Below are positions 50,525 through 59,013 of a stretch of 64,000 nt of DNA, piece by piece (position 1 is the stretch's first letter; each line of letters starts with the position of its first letter). This DNA comes from CAWKOH01 sp963851245. GTDB lineage: Bacteria; Actinomycetota; Acidimicrobiia; Acidimicrobiales; Palsa-688. Location of the stretch: positions 62,001-126,000 of the forward strand of contig CAWKOH010000016.1 of assembly GCA_963851245.1 (NCBI GenBank), written 5' to 3'. Made by a program: the position numbers and the translations under genes. The notes under the pieces are model-generated. The model was not told the DNA's origin, searched no databases, and saw only the letters and a list, made by a program, of their open reading frames with translations.

Positions 50525-50812
50525 GTGATCGAGATCCTCAGGTTCAAGTTGGCGCCGGGAGTGGACGATGCCGAATTCCTCGCCGCCGACAGGCGGCTGC
50601 AGACGGAGTTCGCCTACCAGCAGCCCGGACTGCTGCGCCGGACCACGGCACGCGGCGCGGAGGGGGAGTGGGTGGTAATCGATCTCTGGCGTACCTGGGC
50701 CGACGCGGACCGGTGCGACGGCGTGTGGGGCAAGGACGAGGTGTCAGAGCACTTCCAGTCCCTGGTGGACCGGTCCACGATGCAGGTCCACCGCTACAAC
50801 GAACTCTACTGA
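50525..50812 (+). CDS. small protein with dimeric alpha/beta-barrel (ABM-like) features
   Basis: The 95-residue product (IEILRFKLAPGVDDAEFL, LLRRTTARGAEGEWVVIDLWRTW) has the strand-helix pattern of antibiotic-biosynthesis-monooxygenase-like domains. GGAGGAG four bases upstream of the GTG supports the start. No catalytic assignment is possible. Confidence 0.6.
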   Translation: MIEILRFKLAPGVDDAEFLAADRRLQTEFAYQQPGLLRRTTARGAEGEWVVIDLWRTWADADRCDGVWGKDEVSEHFQSLVDRSTMQVHRYNELY

Positions 50813-50815
50813 TGA

Positions 50816-51169
50816 TTACTGCTGGACCAACGCCAGCGGGTTGCCCTCCGGGTCCTCAATGAAGGCCAGGGTGGGACCGCCCGGGACCTCGAACGGTTCG
50901 GCCGTCACCTCGCCGCCGAGCTCGGGCACGCGGTCGAGACTGGCGCGCAGGTCGGCCACCTGAACGTAGAGGGACACTCCGCTCCGGTCAGCCTGGCGAA
51001 TGTGGCCGGCCGGACCCGGTTCGGGCCCACCCAGCCCCGGCGGTATGGCCATGATGGGCCCGTCGCCGATCTCCCAGTTGAACAGCTGGCGGTAGAAATC
51101 GGCCTGGCGGACCGGGTCCCGCGCCACCAGCTCCCAGTGCACAACCGGCCGGGCCCAGTCAGCGGCCAT
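50816..51169 (-). CDS. VOC family protein
   Basis: This 117-residue glyoxalase-like protein has VVHWELVARDPVRQADFYRQLF at the start and GPTLAFIEDPEGNPLALVQ at the end, the usual metal-site strands. ATG 51169 is preceded by GGAGG at seven bases; the TTG at 51184 is part of that ribosome site and is not the start. Confidence 0.8.
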   Translation of the reverse strand: MAADWARPVVHWELVARDPVRQADFYRQLFNWEIGDGPIMAIPPGLGGPEPGPAGHIRQADRSGVSLYVQVADLRASLDRVPELGGEVTAEPFEVPGGPTLAFIEDPEGNPLALVQQ

Positions 51170-51212
51170 CCCTTTTCCTCCCAATCAACACTGCATCGGG
51201 CAGGCTATAGGG

Positions 51213-51575
51213 ATGGCCGAAGAGCTGCCGGAACTGCTCGTCCCCACCGCCGAGGAGTGGGGCTTGTGGCTGGCCGCTCACCATGCCTCGGAGACCGGCG
51301 TTCGCCTCGTGGTCGCCAAGAAGGGCTTCATCGAGCCGACCAGCGTCACCTACACGGCAGCGGTGGAGGAGGCGCTCTGCTACGGCTGGATCGACAGCGT
51401 CATCGGCCGGCGGGACGAGCGCACCTACTTTGTGAGGTTCTCGCCCCGCCGGCCCAAGAGCTCGTGGACCGCGGGCAACATTGAGCTGGCCGAACGCTTG
51501 ACGGCCGAGGGCCGGATGCAGGCGGCCGGGGCCGACGCCTACGCCCGCGGGCTAAGTCAGGAAGCCGCGCAGTAG
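51213..51575 (+). CDS. YdeI-like (OmpD-associated) family protein
   Basis: The 120-residue protein has VVAKKGFIEPTSVTYTAAVEEALCYGWIDSVIGRRDERTY in one stretch, the YdeI signature, and ends with a helical tail. This family is widespread and of uncertain function, possibly stress-related. It converges with the FadR-type regulator, overlapping by 24 bases. Confidence 0.75.
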   Translation: MAEELPELLVPTAEEWGLWLAAHHASETGVRLVVAKKGFIEPTSVTYTAAVEEALCYGWIDSVIGRRDERTYFVRFSPRRPKSSWTAGNIELAERLTAEGRMQAAGADAYARGLSQEAAQ

Positions 51576-52301
51576 GGCGGCTGTGGCCAGGAGGTGCTCC
51601 GACATGGTTCGTCGGGCCGCTTCGACATCCCCGGCCAGAATAGCGGCCACTATGCTACGGTGCTGGGCCTCGGAGTGGGCCATGTTGCGCTCCAGACGCG
51701 GTATGGCGTCGAGGAAGCGGTTGATGCGCATGCGGACGTCGGCCACGGCCGCGGTCAGCGACGGCGATCCGGTCACTTCGGCTATGGCGATATGCAGGCG
51801 GGAGTCGAGCCGGCGGTAGTCGGTCTGGTCCGCGGCGTCCGCGCAGTCCTGCAAGCAGGCGGTCAAATGGCCGGCGTCGTGCTCGTCGAGCCCTCTCCGG
51901 GCCGCTTGTTCGGCGGCGCCGACCTCCAGGACCTGGCGCAGCGCCAGAGTGTCGTCAAGGTCGCGCCCGGACTTGGTGGCCAGCCGGTGGGCGGCGGGCT
52001 GGTTGAGCTTGGGCAGAACGTAGTTGACGAAGGTGCCGCCGTAACGACCCCGGCGCGATTCCACGTAGCCGCTCTGTTGCAGGGCCCGGATGGCTTCGCG
52101 CAGGGTCACCCGGCTGACCGAGAGACGGTCGGCGAGCTCGCGTTCGGAGGGGAGTCGGCTGCCGGGCGCCGCGATCCCGAGCTTGATGGCGGTCAGCAGC
52201 CGCTCGACCGTCTCCTCGAAGGCGTTGCCGGCCCGGACCGGGCGAAACAGGGCGTCCCCCGCCAGGGCCGCGGTGTTCATCTCGCGTACGCCGGCGTCCA
52301 T
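51552..52301 (-). CDS. FadR/GntR family transcriptional regulator
   Basis: The 249-residue protein has a winged helix (SRLPSERELADRLSVSRVTLREAIRALQQSGYVESRRG) and a helical FCD effector domain with histidine-containing segments (RLDSRLHIAIAEVTGSPSL, HSEAQHRSIVAAI). It is the last gene of the gamma-glutamylation operon and its likely local regulator. ATG 52301 is used; a TTG at 52334 would extend it. Confidence 0.83.
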   Translation of the reverse strand: MDAGVREMNTAALAGDALFRPVRAGNAFEETVERLLTAIKLGIAAPGSRLPSERELADRLSVSRVTLREAIRALQQSGYVESRRGRYGGTFVNYVLPKLNQPAAHRLATKSGRDLDDTLALRQVLEVGAAEQAARRGLDEHDAGHLTACLQDCADAADQTDYRRLDSRLHIAIAEVTGSPSLTAAVADVRMRINRFLDAIPRLERNMAHSEAQHRSIVAAILAGDVEAARRTMSEHLLATAALLRGFLT

Positions 52302-52343
52302 CGCCGCTCCAGCTGATGCCTGGGTACTGCCCAATCGGCCTCC

Positions 52344-53123
52344 CTAGATGGGCGTCACGTATGCGCCGGAGATACCTCCGTCGACGAGGAACGTCGAAGC
52401 CGTCACGAAGCTGGAATCGTCGCTGGCCAAAAACGCCACCGCCGCCGCCATTTCCTCCGGCTCGCCGAAGCGGCCCATGGGAACGTGCACCAGGCGCCGG
52501 GCCGCCCGCTCCGGATCCTGGGCGAAGAGTTCCTGCAGCAGGGGAGTGTTGACCGGACCAGGGCAGAGGGCGTTGACCCGGATGCCCTCCCGGGCAAATT
52601 GCACGCCGAGCTCGCGGGTGAGGGCGAGCACGCCACCTTTGGATGCCGTGTAGGAGATCTGGGATGTAGCGGAACCGAGTACGGCCACGAAGGAGGCGGT
52701 GTTGATGATGGATCCCTTGCCGGCCCGTTGCATGTAGGGGATCACGGCCTGGCAGCAGAGGTAAACGGATGTCAGGTTCACCTCCTGCACCCTCCGCCAC
52801 GCCTCGAGGTCGGTGGTGAGGATGGAGTCGTCCTCGGGTGGGGAGATGCCGGCGTTGTTGAAGGCGATGTCGACGCGGCCGTGGGTGGCGAACGCGACCC
52901 GGTAGATCTCCTCGACGTCGGTCTGGCTGGAGACGTCGGCTTCGACAAAGAGCCCGTTGACTTCGTCAGCGGCGGACTTCCCGGCGCCGGGGTCCACGTC
53001 GGCCACGACCAGACTGGCTCCTTCCGCCGCCAGACGGCGCACCGCGGCCAGACCGATGCCGCTACCCCCGCCCGTGACCACGGCGACGCGACCTTCAAGG
53101 CGGCGGCATACGGACGGATCCAT
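52344..53123 (-). CDS. short-chain dehydrogenase/reductase
   Basis: This 259-residue SDR has VVTGGGSGIGLAAVRRLA for the cofactor, an aspartate after the second strand (VVADVDPG) that suggests NAD, NNAGISPPED, the catalytic Ser in INTASFVAVLG and YTASKGG (Tyr-x-x-x-Lys). It lies two bases from the aldehyde dehydrogenase gene. In this operon it probably oxidises a gamma-glutamylated alcohol or a related intermediate. Confidence 0.85.
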   Translation of the reverse strand: MDPSVCRRLEGRVAVVTGGGSGIGLAAVRRLAAEGASLVVADVDPGAGKSAADEVNGLFVEADVSSQTDVEEIYRVAFATHGRVDIAFNNAGISPPEDDSILTTDLEAWRRVQEVNLTSVYLCCQAVIPYMQRAGKGSIINTASFVAVLGSATSQISYTASKGGVLALTRELGVQFAREGIRVNALCPGPVNTPLLQELFAQDPERAARRLVHVPMGRFGEPEEMAAAVAFLASDDSSFVTASTFLVDGGISGAYVTPI

Positions 53124-53125
53124 GC

Positions 53126-54490
53126 TTACTCCTCGGTCGCGATGAAGACGTTCTTGGTCTCGCAGAAGGAATCGGGTGCGTCTGGCCCCAATTCCCTACC
53201 CAGTCCGGACTGCTTGAAACCGCCGAACGGCGTCCAATAGCGAACGGACGAGTGGGAATTGACTGACAGGTTGCCGGATTCGACGCGGCGGGCCACCCGG
53301 ATGGCGCGGCTGACGTCCCTGGTCCAGATGGAGCCGGAGAGCCCGTAGGGGGTGTCGTTGGCGATGCGAATGGCGTCGGCTTCGTCCTCGAAGGGGACGA
53401 CGGCCGCCACCGGCCCGAAGATCTCCTCCCGGAAGGCCGGGTCGTCCGTGGAGACCGGGGCCAGCACGGTGGGCGGGAACCAGAAGCCGGGCCCGTCGGG
53501 ATAGTTGCCGCGGAAGGCGACGGGGGCCCCGTCGGGCACGTAGCTGGCGACGCGCTTCAGCTGCTGGGCGCTGATGAGCGGCCCCATCTGGCTGCTCTCG
53601 AGCGACGGGTCCTCCACGTTCAGTTTCATGACGGCGGTCTCGAGCAGCTCCAGGAAGCGGTCGTAGGCCCGCTGCTCGACCAGGATCCGGGAGCGGGCGG
53701 CGCAGTCCTGGCCGGCGTTGTCGAACACGCTCATGGGGGCGGTGGCGGCGGCTTGCTCGACGTCGGCGTCGGCGAAGATGATGTTGGCGCTCTTGCCTCC
53801 AAGCTCGAGGGTCACCCGCTTGATCTGTTCGGCACAGCCCGCCATCACCCGCTTGCCTACTTCGGTGGATCCGGTGAACACGATCTTGCGGACGGCCGGG
53901 TGAGTGACGATGCGTTCTCCTACTACCGTCCCCTGGCCGGGGAGGACGGTGAAGACGCCCGGCGGCAGTCCGGATTCGATGGCTAGCTCGCCGAGTCGCA
54001 TGGCGGTCATGGGGGTGAGCTCGGCTGGCTTCAGCACGACGGTGTTGCCGGCGGCCAGGGCGGGGGCGAAACCCCAGGCGGCTATGGGCATGGGGAAGTT
54101 CCAGGGGACGATCACCCCGACAACGCCGAGAGGTTCCTGGAAGGTCATATCGATGCCCCCGGGAACGGGTATCTGGCGGCCGAAGAGCCTCTCGGGCGTG
54201 GCCGAGTAGTAGGTGAGGACGTCGCGGACGTTCCCGGCTTCCCACCGGGCGTTGGTCACGGTGTGGCCGGAGTTGCGAATCTCGAGGCCGGCCAGCTCGA
54301 TGATGTGGTCGTCGACGACCTCGGCGAAGCGCCGCAGGCACAGGGCCCGGTCGGCGGGGGATATCTCGCGCCAGGTCTCGAAAGCCACGGCGGCCCGGGC
54401 AATGGCCACGTCGGTCTCCTCCAGCGTGGCGTCGGGTACTTCGCCGATGGCGGACCCATCAGAAGGGTTGATGATGATGGTGGCGCTCAC
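53126..54490 (-). CDS. NAD-dependent aldehyde dehydrogenase, PuuC/betaine-aldehyde type
   Basis: The 454-residue protein has VIVPWNFPMPIAAWGFAPALAAGNTVVLKPAE, FTGSTEVGKRVM, the catalytic Glu in LELGGKSANI and the catalytic Cys in NAGQDCAARSR. GTG 54490 was chosen because the earlier in-frame extension does not resemble the family; it overlaps the end of the PuuD-like gene by about 32 bases. In context it should oxidise a gamma-glutamyl-aminoaldehyde to the acid. Confidence 0.82.
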   Translation of the reverse strand: MSATIIINPSDGSAIGEVPDATLEETDVAIARAAVAFETWREISPADRALCLRRFAEVVDDHIIELAGLEIRNSGHTVTNARWEAGNVRDVLTYYSATPERLFGRQIPVPGGIDMTFQEPLGVVGVIVPWNFPMPIAAWGFAPALAAGNTVVLKPAELTPMTAMRLGELAIESGLPPGVFTVLPGQGTVVGERIVTHPAVRKIVFTGSTEVGKRVMAGCAEQIKRVTLELGGKSANIIFADADVEQAAATAPMSVFDNAGQDCAARSRILVEQRAYDRFLELLETAVMKLNVEDPSLESSQMGPLISAQQLKRVASYVPDGAPVAFRGNYPDGPGFWFPPTVLAPVSTDDPAFREEIFGPVAAVVPFEDEADAIRIANDTPYGLSGSIWTRDVSRAIRVARRVESGNLSVNSHSSVRYWTPFGGFKQSGLGRELGPDAPDSFCETKNVFIATEE

Positions 54491-55280
54491 GACCTGCTCT
54501 ATCGCAGCCAGGAGTCTTGGGGTCGCCCCGGCGCTCGTAGCGGTAACGGTTGGCGGCTTGCACCAGGGCGACGAACAGGCGGTCGTCGGCCGGGTTGTCC
54601 TCGGGGTGCCACTGGACGCCGATGGCGAACTCCTGGCCGGCGACCTCGACCGCTTCCACGGTGCCGTCGGCGGCGAAGCCCACCGCTTCCATGCGCCGCC
54701 CCAGACGGTCAATGGCCTGATGGTGGTGGCAAATTCCTTCGGCCTCGCTGCCGAGCACGACCCCGAGGGCAGAGTCGGCGTTGAGGGCCACCAGGGTGGG
54801 CGCCTTCTCGCCTTCGACGAAGCGGTGATCCTCGTGGCCCACGATCTCGGGCAGGTGCTGGTGGAGGGTGCCCCCCATGGCCACGTTCAGGATCTGGAGG
54901 CCGCGGCAGATTGCCAGCAGAGGCAGGTCCTCGTCCAGGGCGGCCCGGCCCAGGGCCATCTCCCACTCGTCCCGTTCGGAGCGGGCGGGCCTGGTCCTGG
55001 CGTGGGGGTCGGCGCCGTAGTGGGCGGGATCCACGTCGGGGCCGCCGGTGATCACGAGGCCGTCGAGAGAACCGAGCACGTCCACCGGGTCGATGGGTGA
55101 AGGGGGCAGGAGCACGGGGCTGCCACCGCTGCGGGCCACGGAGTCCACGTAGCTCTGGGGCAGGAGAGCGGCCTCCTCCTGGGTTTTACCCCACCGGGCG
55201 TCCTCGATGTAGGTAGTGAGCCCGATGATCGGGCGGACCCGGCGGGGCTCGTTTTCTTCTTTAAAGACGCTCGAAGCCAC
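54459..55280 (-). CDS. puuD: gamma-glutamyl-gamma-aminobutyrate hydrolase-like (PuuD-type) class I glutamine amidotransferase
   Basis: The 273-residue protein has VITGGPDVDPAHYG, the nucleophile Cys in LPLLAICRGLQILNVAMGG and the catalytic His in GVQWHPEDNP. HHHQAID and PIIGLTTYIEDARWG are typical of PuuD. It should hydrolyse the gamma-glutamyl bond to release glutamate and the oxidised amine. GTG 55280 gives a usual N-terminus and overlaps the end of the preceding glutamine-synthetase-like gene by about 20 bases. Confidence 0.82.
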   Translation of the reverse strand: MASSVFKEENEPRRVRPIIGLTTYIEDARWGKTQEEAALLPQSYVDSVARSGGSPVLLPPSPIDPVDVLGSLDGLVITGGPDVDPAHYGADPHARTRPARSERDEWEMALGRAALDEDLPLLAICRGLQILNVAMGGTLHQHLPEIVGHEDHRFVEGEKAPTLVALNADSALGVVLGSEAEGICHHHQAIDRLGRRMEAVGFAADGTVEAVEVAGQEFAIGVQWHPEDNPADDRLFVALVQAANRYRYERRGDPKTPGCDRAGRERHHHHQPF

Positions 55281-56625
55281 GGAAGCGCTCCCAATCGGTG
55301 ACGGCGGAATCGAAGGCGTCGAGCTCGACGCGGGCGGCATTCAGGTAGTGATCGACCACGGCAGGCCCGAATGCTTCCTTGGCCACGACGCTCTGGCGGA
55401 GTAGATCGGCGGCGTCACGCAGGGTGTACGGCAGGCGGGGGCAGTCGGATTCGTAGGCGTTGCCGATGAGCTCGGGCTCGAGGGGCAGTTCGGCGTCGAT
55501 CCCGTGCAGGCCGGCGGCGATCTGTGCGGCGACAGCCAGGTACGGGTTGACATCGCCGCCGGGAATGCGGCTCTCGAACCGGAGGGAGGGGCCGTGGCCG
55601 ACGATGCGGAAGGCGCAGGTGCGGTTGTCCCGGCCCCAGGCGACGGCGGTTGGAGCGAAGCTGCCGCGGGCGAAGCGCTTGTAGCTGTTGATGTTGGGAG
55701 CCGAGAAGTAGGTGAGCTCCCGGGCGCAGGCCAGCTGGCCGGCGATGAAGTGGTCCATGAGCGCCGAATGGCCCTGCCCTTTTTCACCGGCCATGACCGG
55801 CTCGCCGGCGTCGCTGCGCAGGCTGATGTGGATGTGGCAGGAGTTGCCCTCGCGCCCGTCCCACTTGGCCATGAAGGTGAGGCTCATGCCTTCCTGGTGG
55901 GCGATCTCCTTGGCTCCGGTCTTGTAGACGGTGTGGTTGTCGCAGGTGGTGAGGGCGCCGGCGTAGCGGAAGGCGATCTCGTACTGGCCCAGGTTGCACT
56001 CGCCCTTGGCGGACTCGACGTACATGCCGGCGGCAGCCATGTCGTTGCGGATCCGGCGCAGGAGCGGCTCGACGCGGCCGGTGCCAGCGATGGAGTAGTC
56101 GACGTTGTACTGGCTGGCCGGAGTGAGGCCGTCGTAGCCGCGCTGCCACGCTTCCTCGTACGAGTCCTGGAAGACGATGAATTCGAGCTCGGTGCCGACG
56201 AGGGCGGTGAGGCCGCGCTCGGTGAGTCGTTCTATTTGTCGTTTGAGGACCTGTCTGGGTGAGGCTTCGACCGGGGTGCCGTCGTGCCATTCAAGGTCGC
56301 AGAGGACCAGGGCGGTAGCCGGCGTCCAGGGGATGCGCCGGAGGGTGGTGAGGTCCGGTCTCAGAACGAAATCGCCGTAGCCCCCGTCCCAGGAGGACAT
56401 CTCGTAGCCGGCCACGGTCTTCATGTCGACGTCGACGGCCAGGAGGTAGTTGCAGGCCTCGGCGGCGTGGGGCACGACCTCGTCCAGGAAGTATCTGGCC
56501 GAGCAGCGCTTACCCTGGAGGCGGCCCTGCATGTCGGTCATGGCCACCACGACGGTGTCGATGGTGCCGGCGTCCGACAGGGCGGCGAGGTCGTCAAAGG
56601 TCAGGTGCAAGCGGTCCCCCCACAT
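55261..56625 (-). CDS. glutamine-synthetase-like gamma-glutamyl-amine ligase (PuuA/GlnA-like)
   Basis: The 454-residue product is of the GlnA/PuuA fold: VGTELEFIVFQDSY, ESAKGECNLGQYEIAF, GNSCHIHISLR, NSYKRFARGSFAPTAVAWGRDNRT and RIPGGDVNPYLAVAA. Such enzymes attach glutamate to an amine using ATP. The sequence lacks the usual housekeeping GlnA N-terminus and is closest to polyamine- or amine-specific homologs. ATG 56625 avoids the artificial upstream extension. It is the first gene of the operon GS, PuuD, aldehyde dehydrogenase, SDR, FadR. Confidence 0.84.
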   Translation of the reverse strand: MWGDRLHLTFDDLAALSDAGTIDTVVVAMTDMQGRLQGKRCSARYFLDEVVPHAAEACNYLLAVDVDMKTVAGYEMSSWDGGYGDFVLRPDLTTLRRIPWTPATALVLCDLEWHDGTPVEASPRQVLKRQIERLTERGLTALVGTELEFIVFQDSYEEAWQRGYDGLTPASQYNVDYSIAGTGRVEPLLRRIRNDMAAAGMYVESAKGECNLGQYEIAFRYAGALTTCDNHTVYKTGAKEIAHQEGMSLTFMAKWDGREGNSCHIHISLRSDAGEPVMAGEKGQGHSALMDHFIAGQLACARELTYFSAPNINSYKRFARGSFAPTAVAWGRDNRTCAFRIVGHGPSLRFESRIPGGDVNPYLAVAAQIAAGLHGIDAELPLEPELIGNAYESDCPRLPYTLRDAADLLRQSVVAKEAFGPAVVDHYLNAARVELDAFDSAVTDWERFRGFERL

Positions 56626-57085
56626 TTGCAAATAATGGGCCAGGAGCGGCCCATTGCATCTTAGACCACGGAGAGTGTTTTCGCCCGTGGGGCTGAACTT
56701 TTGGACAGGATGCGCCTCCTGTACCCGGGGCGGGTCCTGGCCGGTACGGAACCCTTCCCGCCGGGCTCCGCCGGCGGGCCCCTTCCGCACCGGCCACCCG
56801 ATGCTTTGCGTGCCCACAACGGGCCCCCGTCGCCGGACAGCCGCCCGTCTGCGATGGCTCCGGCGATCCCCTTCCGTACTGGCCTCCCGCTCTTTCGCAT
56901 CAGCCCCCGGGCCCTTGTGTGCCCGGCGCCCCGCTGAGCTCGTGAGCCGGCAGCCTCTGCCCGCGCCCGGCGATCCGAACCTCATGTTGGCTCCAGCGGC
57001 CCCCTTCCGTGCCGGCCGTCTGGCGCGGGCTGACCCTTGGGCTGGGTAGCTTGCTCATCGGAGACAGATCGGCGAGGAGGAAGTC
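56626..57085. other. GC-rich divergent intergenic region with interspersed repeats
   Basis: About 460 bases separate the GS-like gene and the aldo/keto reductase. Three near-identical CCCCTTCCGYRCYGGCC sequences occur at about 56779, 56867 and 57000, and a related inverted GGCCGGTACGGAA at about 56737. No ORF is convincing. The region must hold both promoters. The three repeats could be binding sites or remains of duplication. Confidence 0.5.
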
Positions 57086-58120
57086 ATGGAGTACCGCAAC
57101 CTTGGTTCCACCGGCGTGAAGGTGAGCCCGCTGTGCCTGGGCGCCATGATGTTCGGCGGCTGGGGTAACCCCGACCATGACGAATCGGTGTCGATCGTCC
57201 ACTCGGCCATCGACGCCGGCATCAACTTCATTGACACCGCCGACGCCTATTCGCAGGGGGAGTCAGAGCAGATTGTGGGCAAGGCCATCGCCGGCCGGCG
57301 CGATGACCTGGTCATCGCCACCAAGGTGCACGGGCAGATGGGCAGCGACCCGAACCACACCGGTAACTCGAGGCGGTGGATCATCCACGAATGCGAGAAC
57401 AGCCTGCGCCGTCTGGGCACCGACTACATCGACCTTTATCAGATCCACCGGCCGGATCCCCACATCGACATCGACGAGACACTCGGGGTGCTCACCGATC
57501 TCGTTCGGCAGGGCAAGATCCGGTACTTCGGCAGCTCGACCTTTCCGGCATCAGCCATCGTGGAAGCGCAGTGGGTCGCTGAGCGCCGGAACCGGGAGCG
57601 GTTCGTCTGTGAACAGCCGCCCTATTCGATCCTGGTACGAGGCGTCGAGGCCGAGGTGCTGCCCACCTGCCAGAAGTACGGCATGGGAGTGATCCCGTGG
57701 AGCCCGCTGGCTGGCGGCTGGCTGTCCGGCAACTGGCGTCTCGGCGGCGACAACCTCACCAGCCGGCGGGCCGTCCGCCTCCCATCCCGTTACGACCTTG
57801 CCATGCCCGAGAACCAGAGGAAGCTGGAAGCAGCCGATGCTCTGGCCAAGCTGGCCGACGAGGCGGGCATGACGTTGATTCACATGGCCCTGGCCTTCGT
57901 CATTCAGCACCCGGCGGTCACGGCGGCCATCATCGGGCCGCGGACGCCGGAGCACTTCAAGTCGCAGATCGGCGCCGTCGACGTGACACTGGAGCCGTGG
58001 GTGCTCGACCGCATCGACGAGATCGTCAAGCCGGGGACCAACTTCTCCTTCGCTGACGCCGGGTATGAGCCGCCGGCGGTGGCGTCAGCGTGGCGAAGGA
58101 GGAGGGGAACGCCTTCTTAG
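57086..58120 (+). CDS. aldo/keto reductase
   Basis: The 344-residue TIM-barrel NADPH oxidoreductase starts MEYRNLGSTGVKVSPLCLGAMMFG. It has the catalytic tetrad: Asp in INFIDTADAY with Tyr, Lys in LVIATKVHG and His in LYQIHRPD. VIPWSPLAGGWLSG and IIGPRTPEHF bind cofactor. It belongs to the AKR11/YajO-like group; substrate is unknown. A GAGGAGG site precedes the ATG. Confidence 0.88.
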   Translation: MEYRNLGSTGVKVSPLCLGAMMFGGWGNPDHDESVSIVHSAIDAGINFIDTADAYSQGESEQIVGKAIAGRRDDLVIATKVHGQMGSDPNHTGNSRRWIIHECENSLRRLGTDYIDLYQIHRPDPHIDIDETLGVLTDLVRQGKIRYFGSSTFPASAIVEAQWVAERRNRERFVCEQPPYSILVRGVEAEVLPTCQKYGMGVIPWSPLAGGWLSGNWRLGGDNLTSRRAVRLPSRYDLAMPENQRKLEAADALAKLADEAGMTLIHMALAFVIQHPAVTAAIIGPRTPEHFKSQIGAVDVTLEPWVLDRIDEIVKPGTNFSFADAGYEPPAVASAWRRRRGTPS

Positions 58121-58156
58121 CTCCAAGTCCTCACGGTTCCGTTAGGGCTCGAGGGA

Positions 58157-58999
58157 TCAAGCGGCGGGTACGTCCACCTCGATCACGCTGATGCGGCCGG
58201 TGCGGCGTCGCCGGGCCTTCTCTGGAATCGACGTTCCGGACGTGCAGACGAAAAGGGTGCTTCCGGCTGGACCACCCAGCGCGACCGCGTAACAGCCGTG
58301 CTTGCCCGTGCTGACTCGCTCCACGACGCGACCATCGAGGACCCGCGCCGCCTCTTTTGTGGCAGGGGAGGCGATCCAGACCGCTCCTTCGGCGTCGAGA
58401 CAAATCCCGTCGGGTGCTTCGGTGTCGAACTCGGCCACGACGCGGCGATTGGTCAACTGACCTTCCGGGCCGATGTCAAAGGCCGTTAGGCGCGGCGGGG
58501 TGGCCATGGACTCCGCAACAAAAAGGGTCAGGCCATCAGGACTGATCGCCATGCCGTTGGCGAAGCGCAGATCGTCGGCCACGGCAGCGACCCGACCGTC
58601 CTGGTAGGCCAGGGCCAAGCGGGCCGGGGCGGCCGGCTCACCTCGCCGGAACTCGCTGCCAAAGTTGCCGACGTAGGCGCGGCCGAACCGATCGACGACC
58701 ATGTCGTTGCAGTGGGCGGGCGCCACGGCGCTCAGGTCGGCGTGCTCGACCAGCCCGCCGGGGTCCAGCCGGAGCAGCTTCCTGTCCTCCATGGAGACCA
58801 CGAGCATCCGACCGTCCGGCAACCAGCCGAGTCCCGATGGTTGTTGGGGTACCTCGACGACCGTCTCGGACGATCCGCTGAGCTCGACCCGTACGACGGC
58901 CAGTCCATACATGTCGGAGAACCAGAGGCTCCCCTCGTGCCAGCGTGGCCCTTCCGGGAACGCGAATCCCTCCGCCAGTGCCTTCAGCGTCCGCCCCAT
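58157..58999 (-). CDS. SMP-30/gluconolactonase family protein
   Basis: The 280-residue six-bladed beta-propeller has EGFAFPEGPRWHEGSLWFSDM with the metal glutamate, HCNDMVVDRFGRAYVGNFG (Asn-Asp) and PDGICLDAEGAVWIA, the usual metal and catalytic positions of lactonases. It probably hydrolyses a sugar or other lactone. Confidence 0.85.
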   Translation of the reverse strand: MGRTLKALAEGFAFPEGPRWHEGSLWFSDMYGLAVVRVELSGSSETVVEVPQQPSGLGWLPDGRMLVVSMEDRKLLRLDPGGLVEHADLSAVAPAHCNDMVVDRFGRAYVGNFGSEFRRGEPAAPARLALAYQDGRVAAVADDLRFANGMAISPDGLTLFVAESMATPPRLTAFDIGPEGQLTNRRVVAEFDTEAPDGICLDAEGAVWIASPATKEAARVLDGRVVERVSTGKHGCYAVALGGPAGSTLFVCTSGTSIPEKARRRRTGRISVIEVDVPAA

Positions 59000-59013
59000 G
59001 ACGCTTTCTCCTC

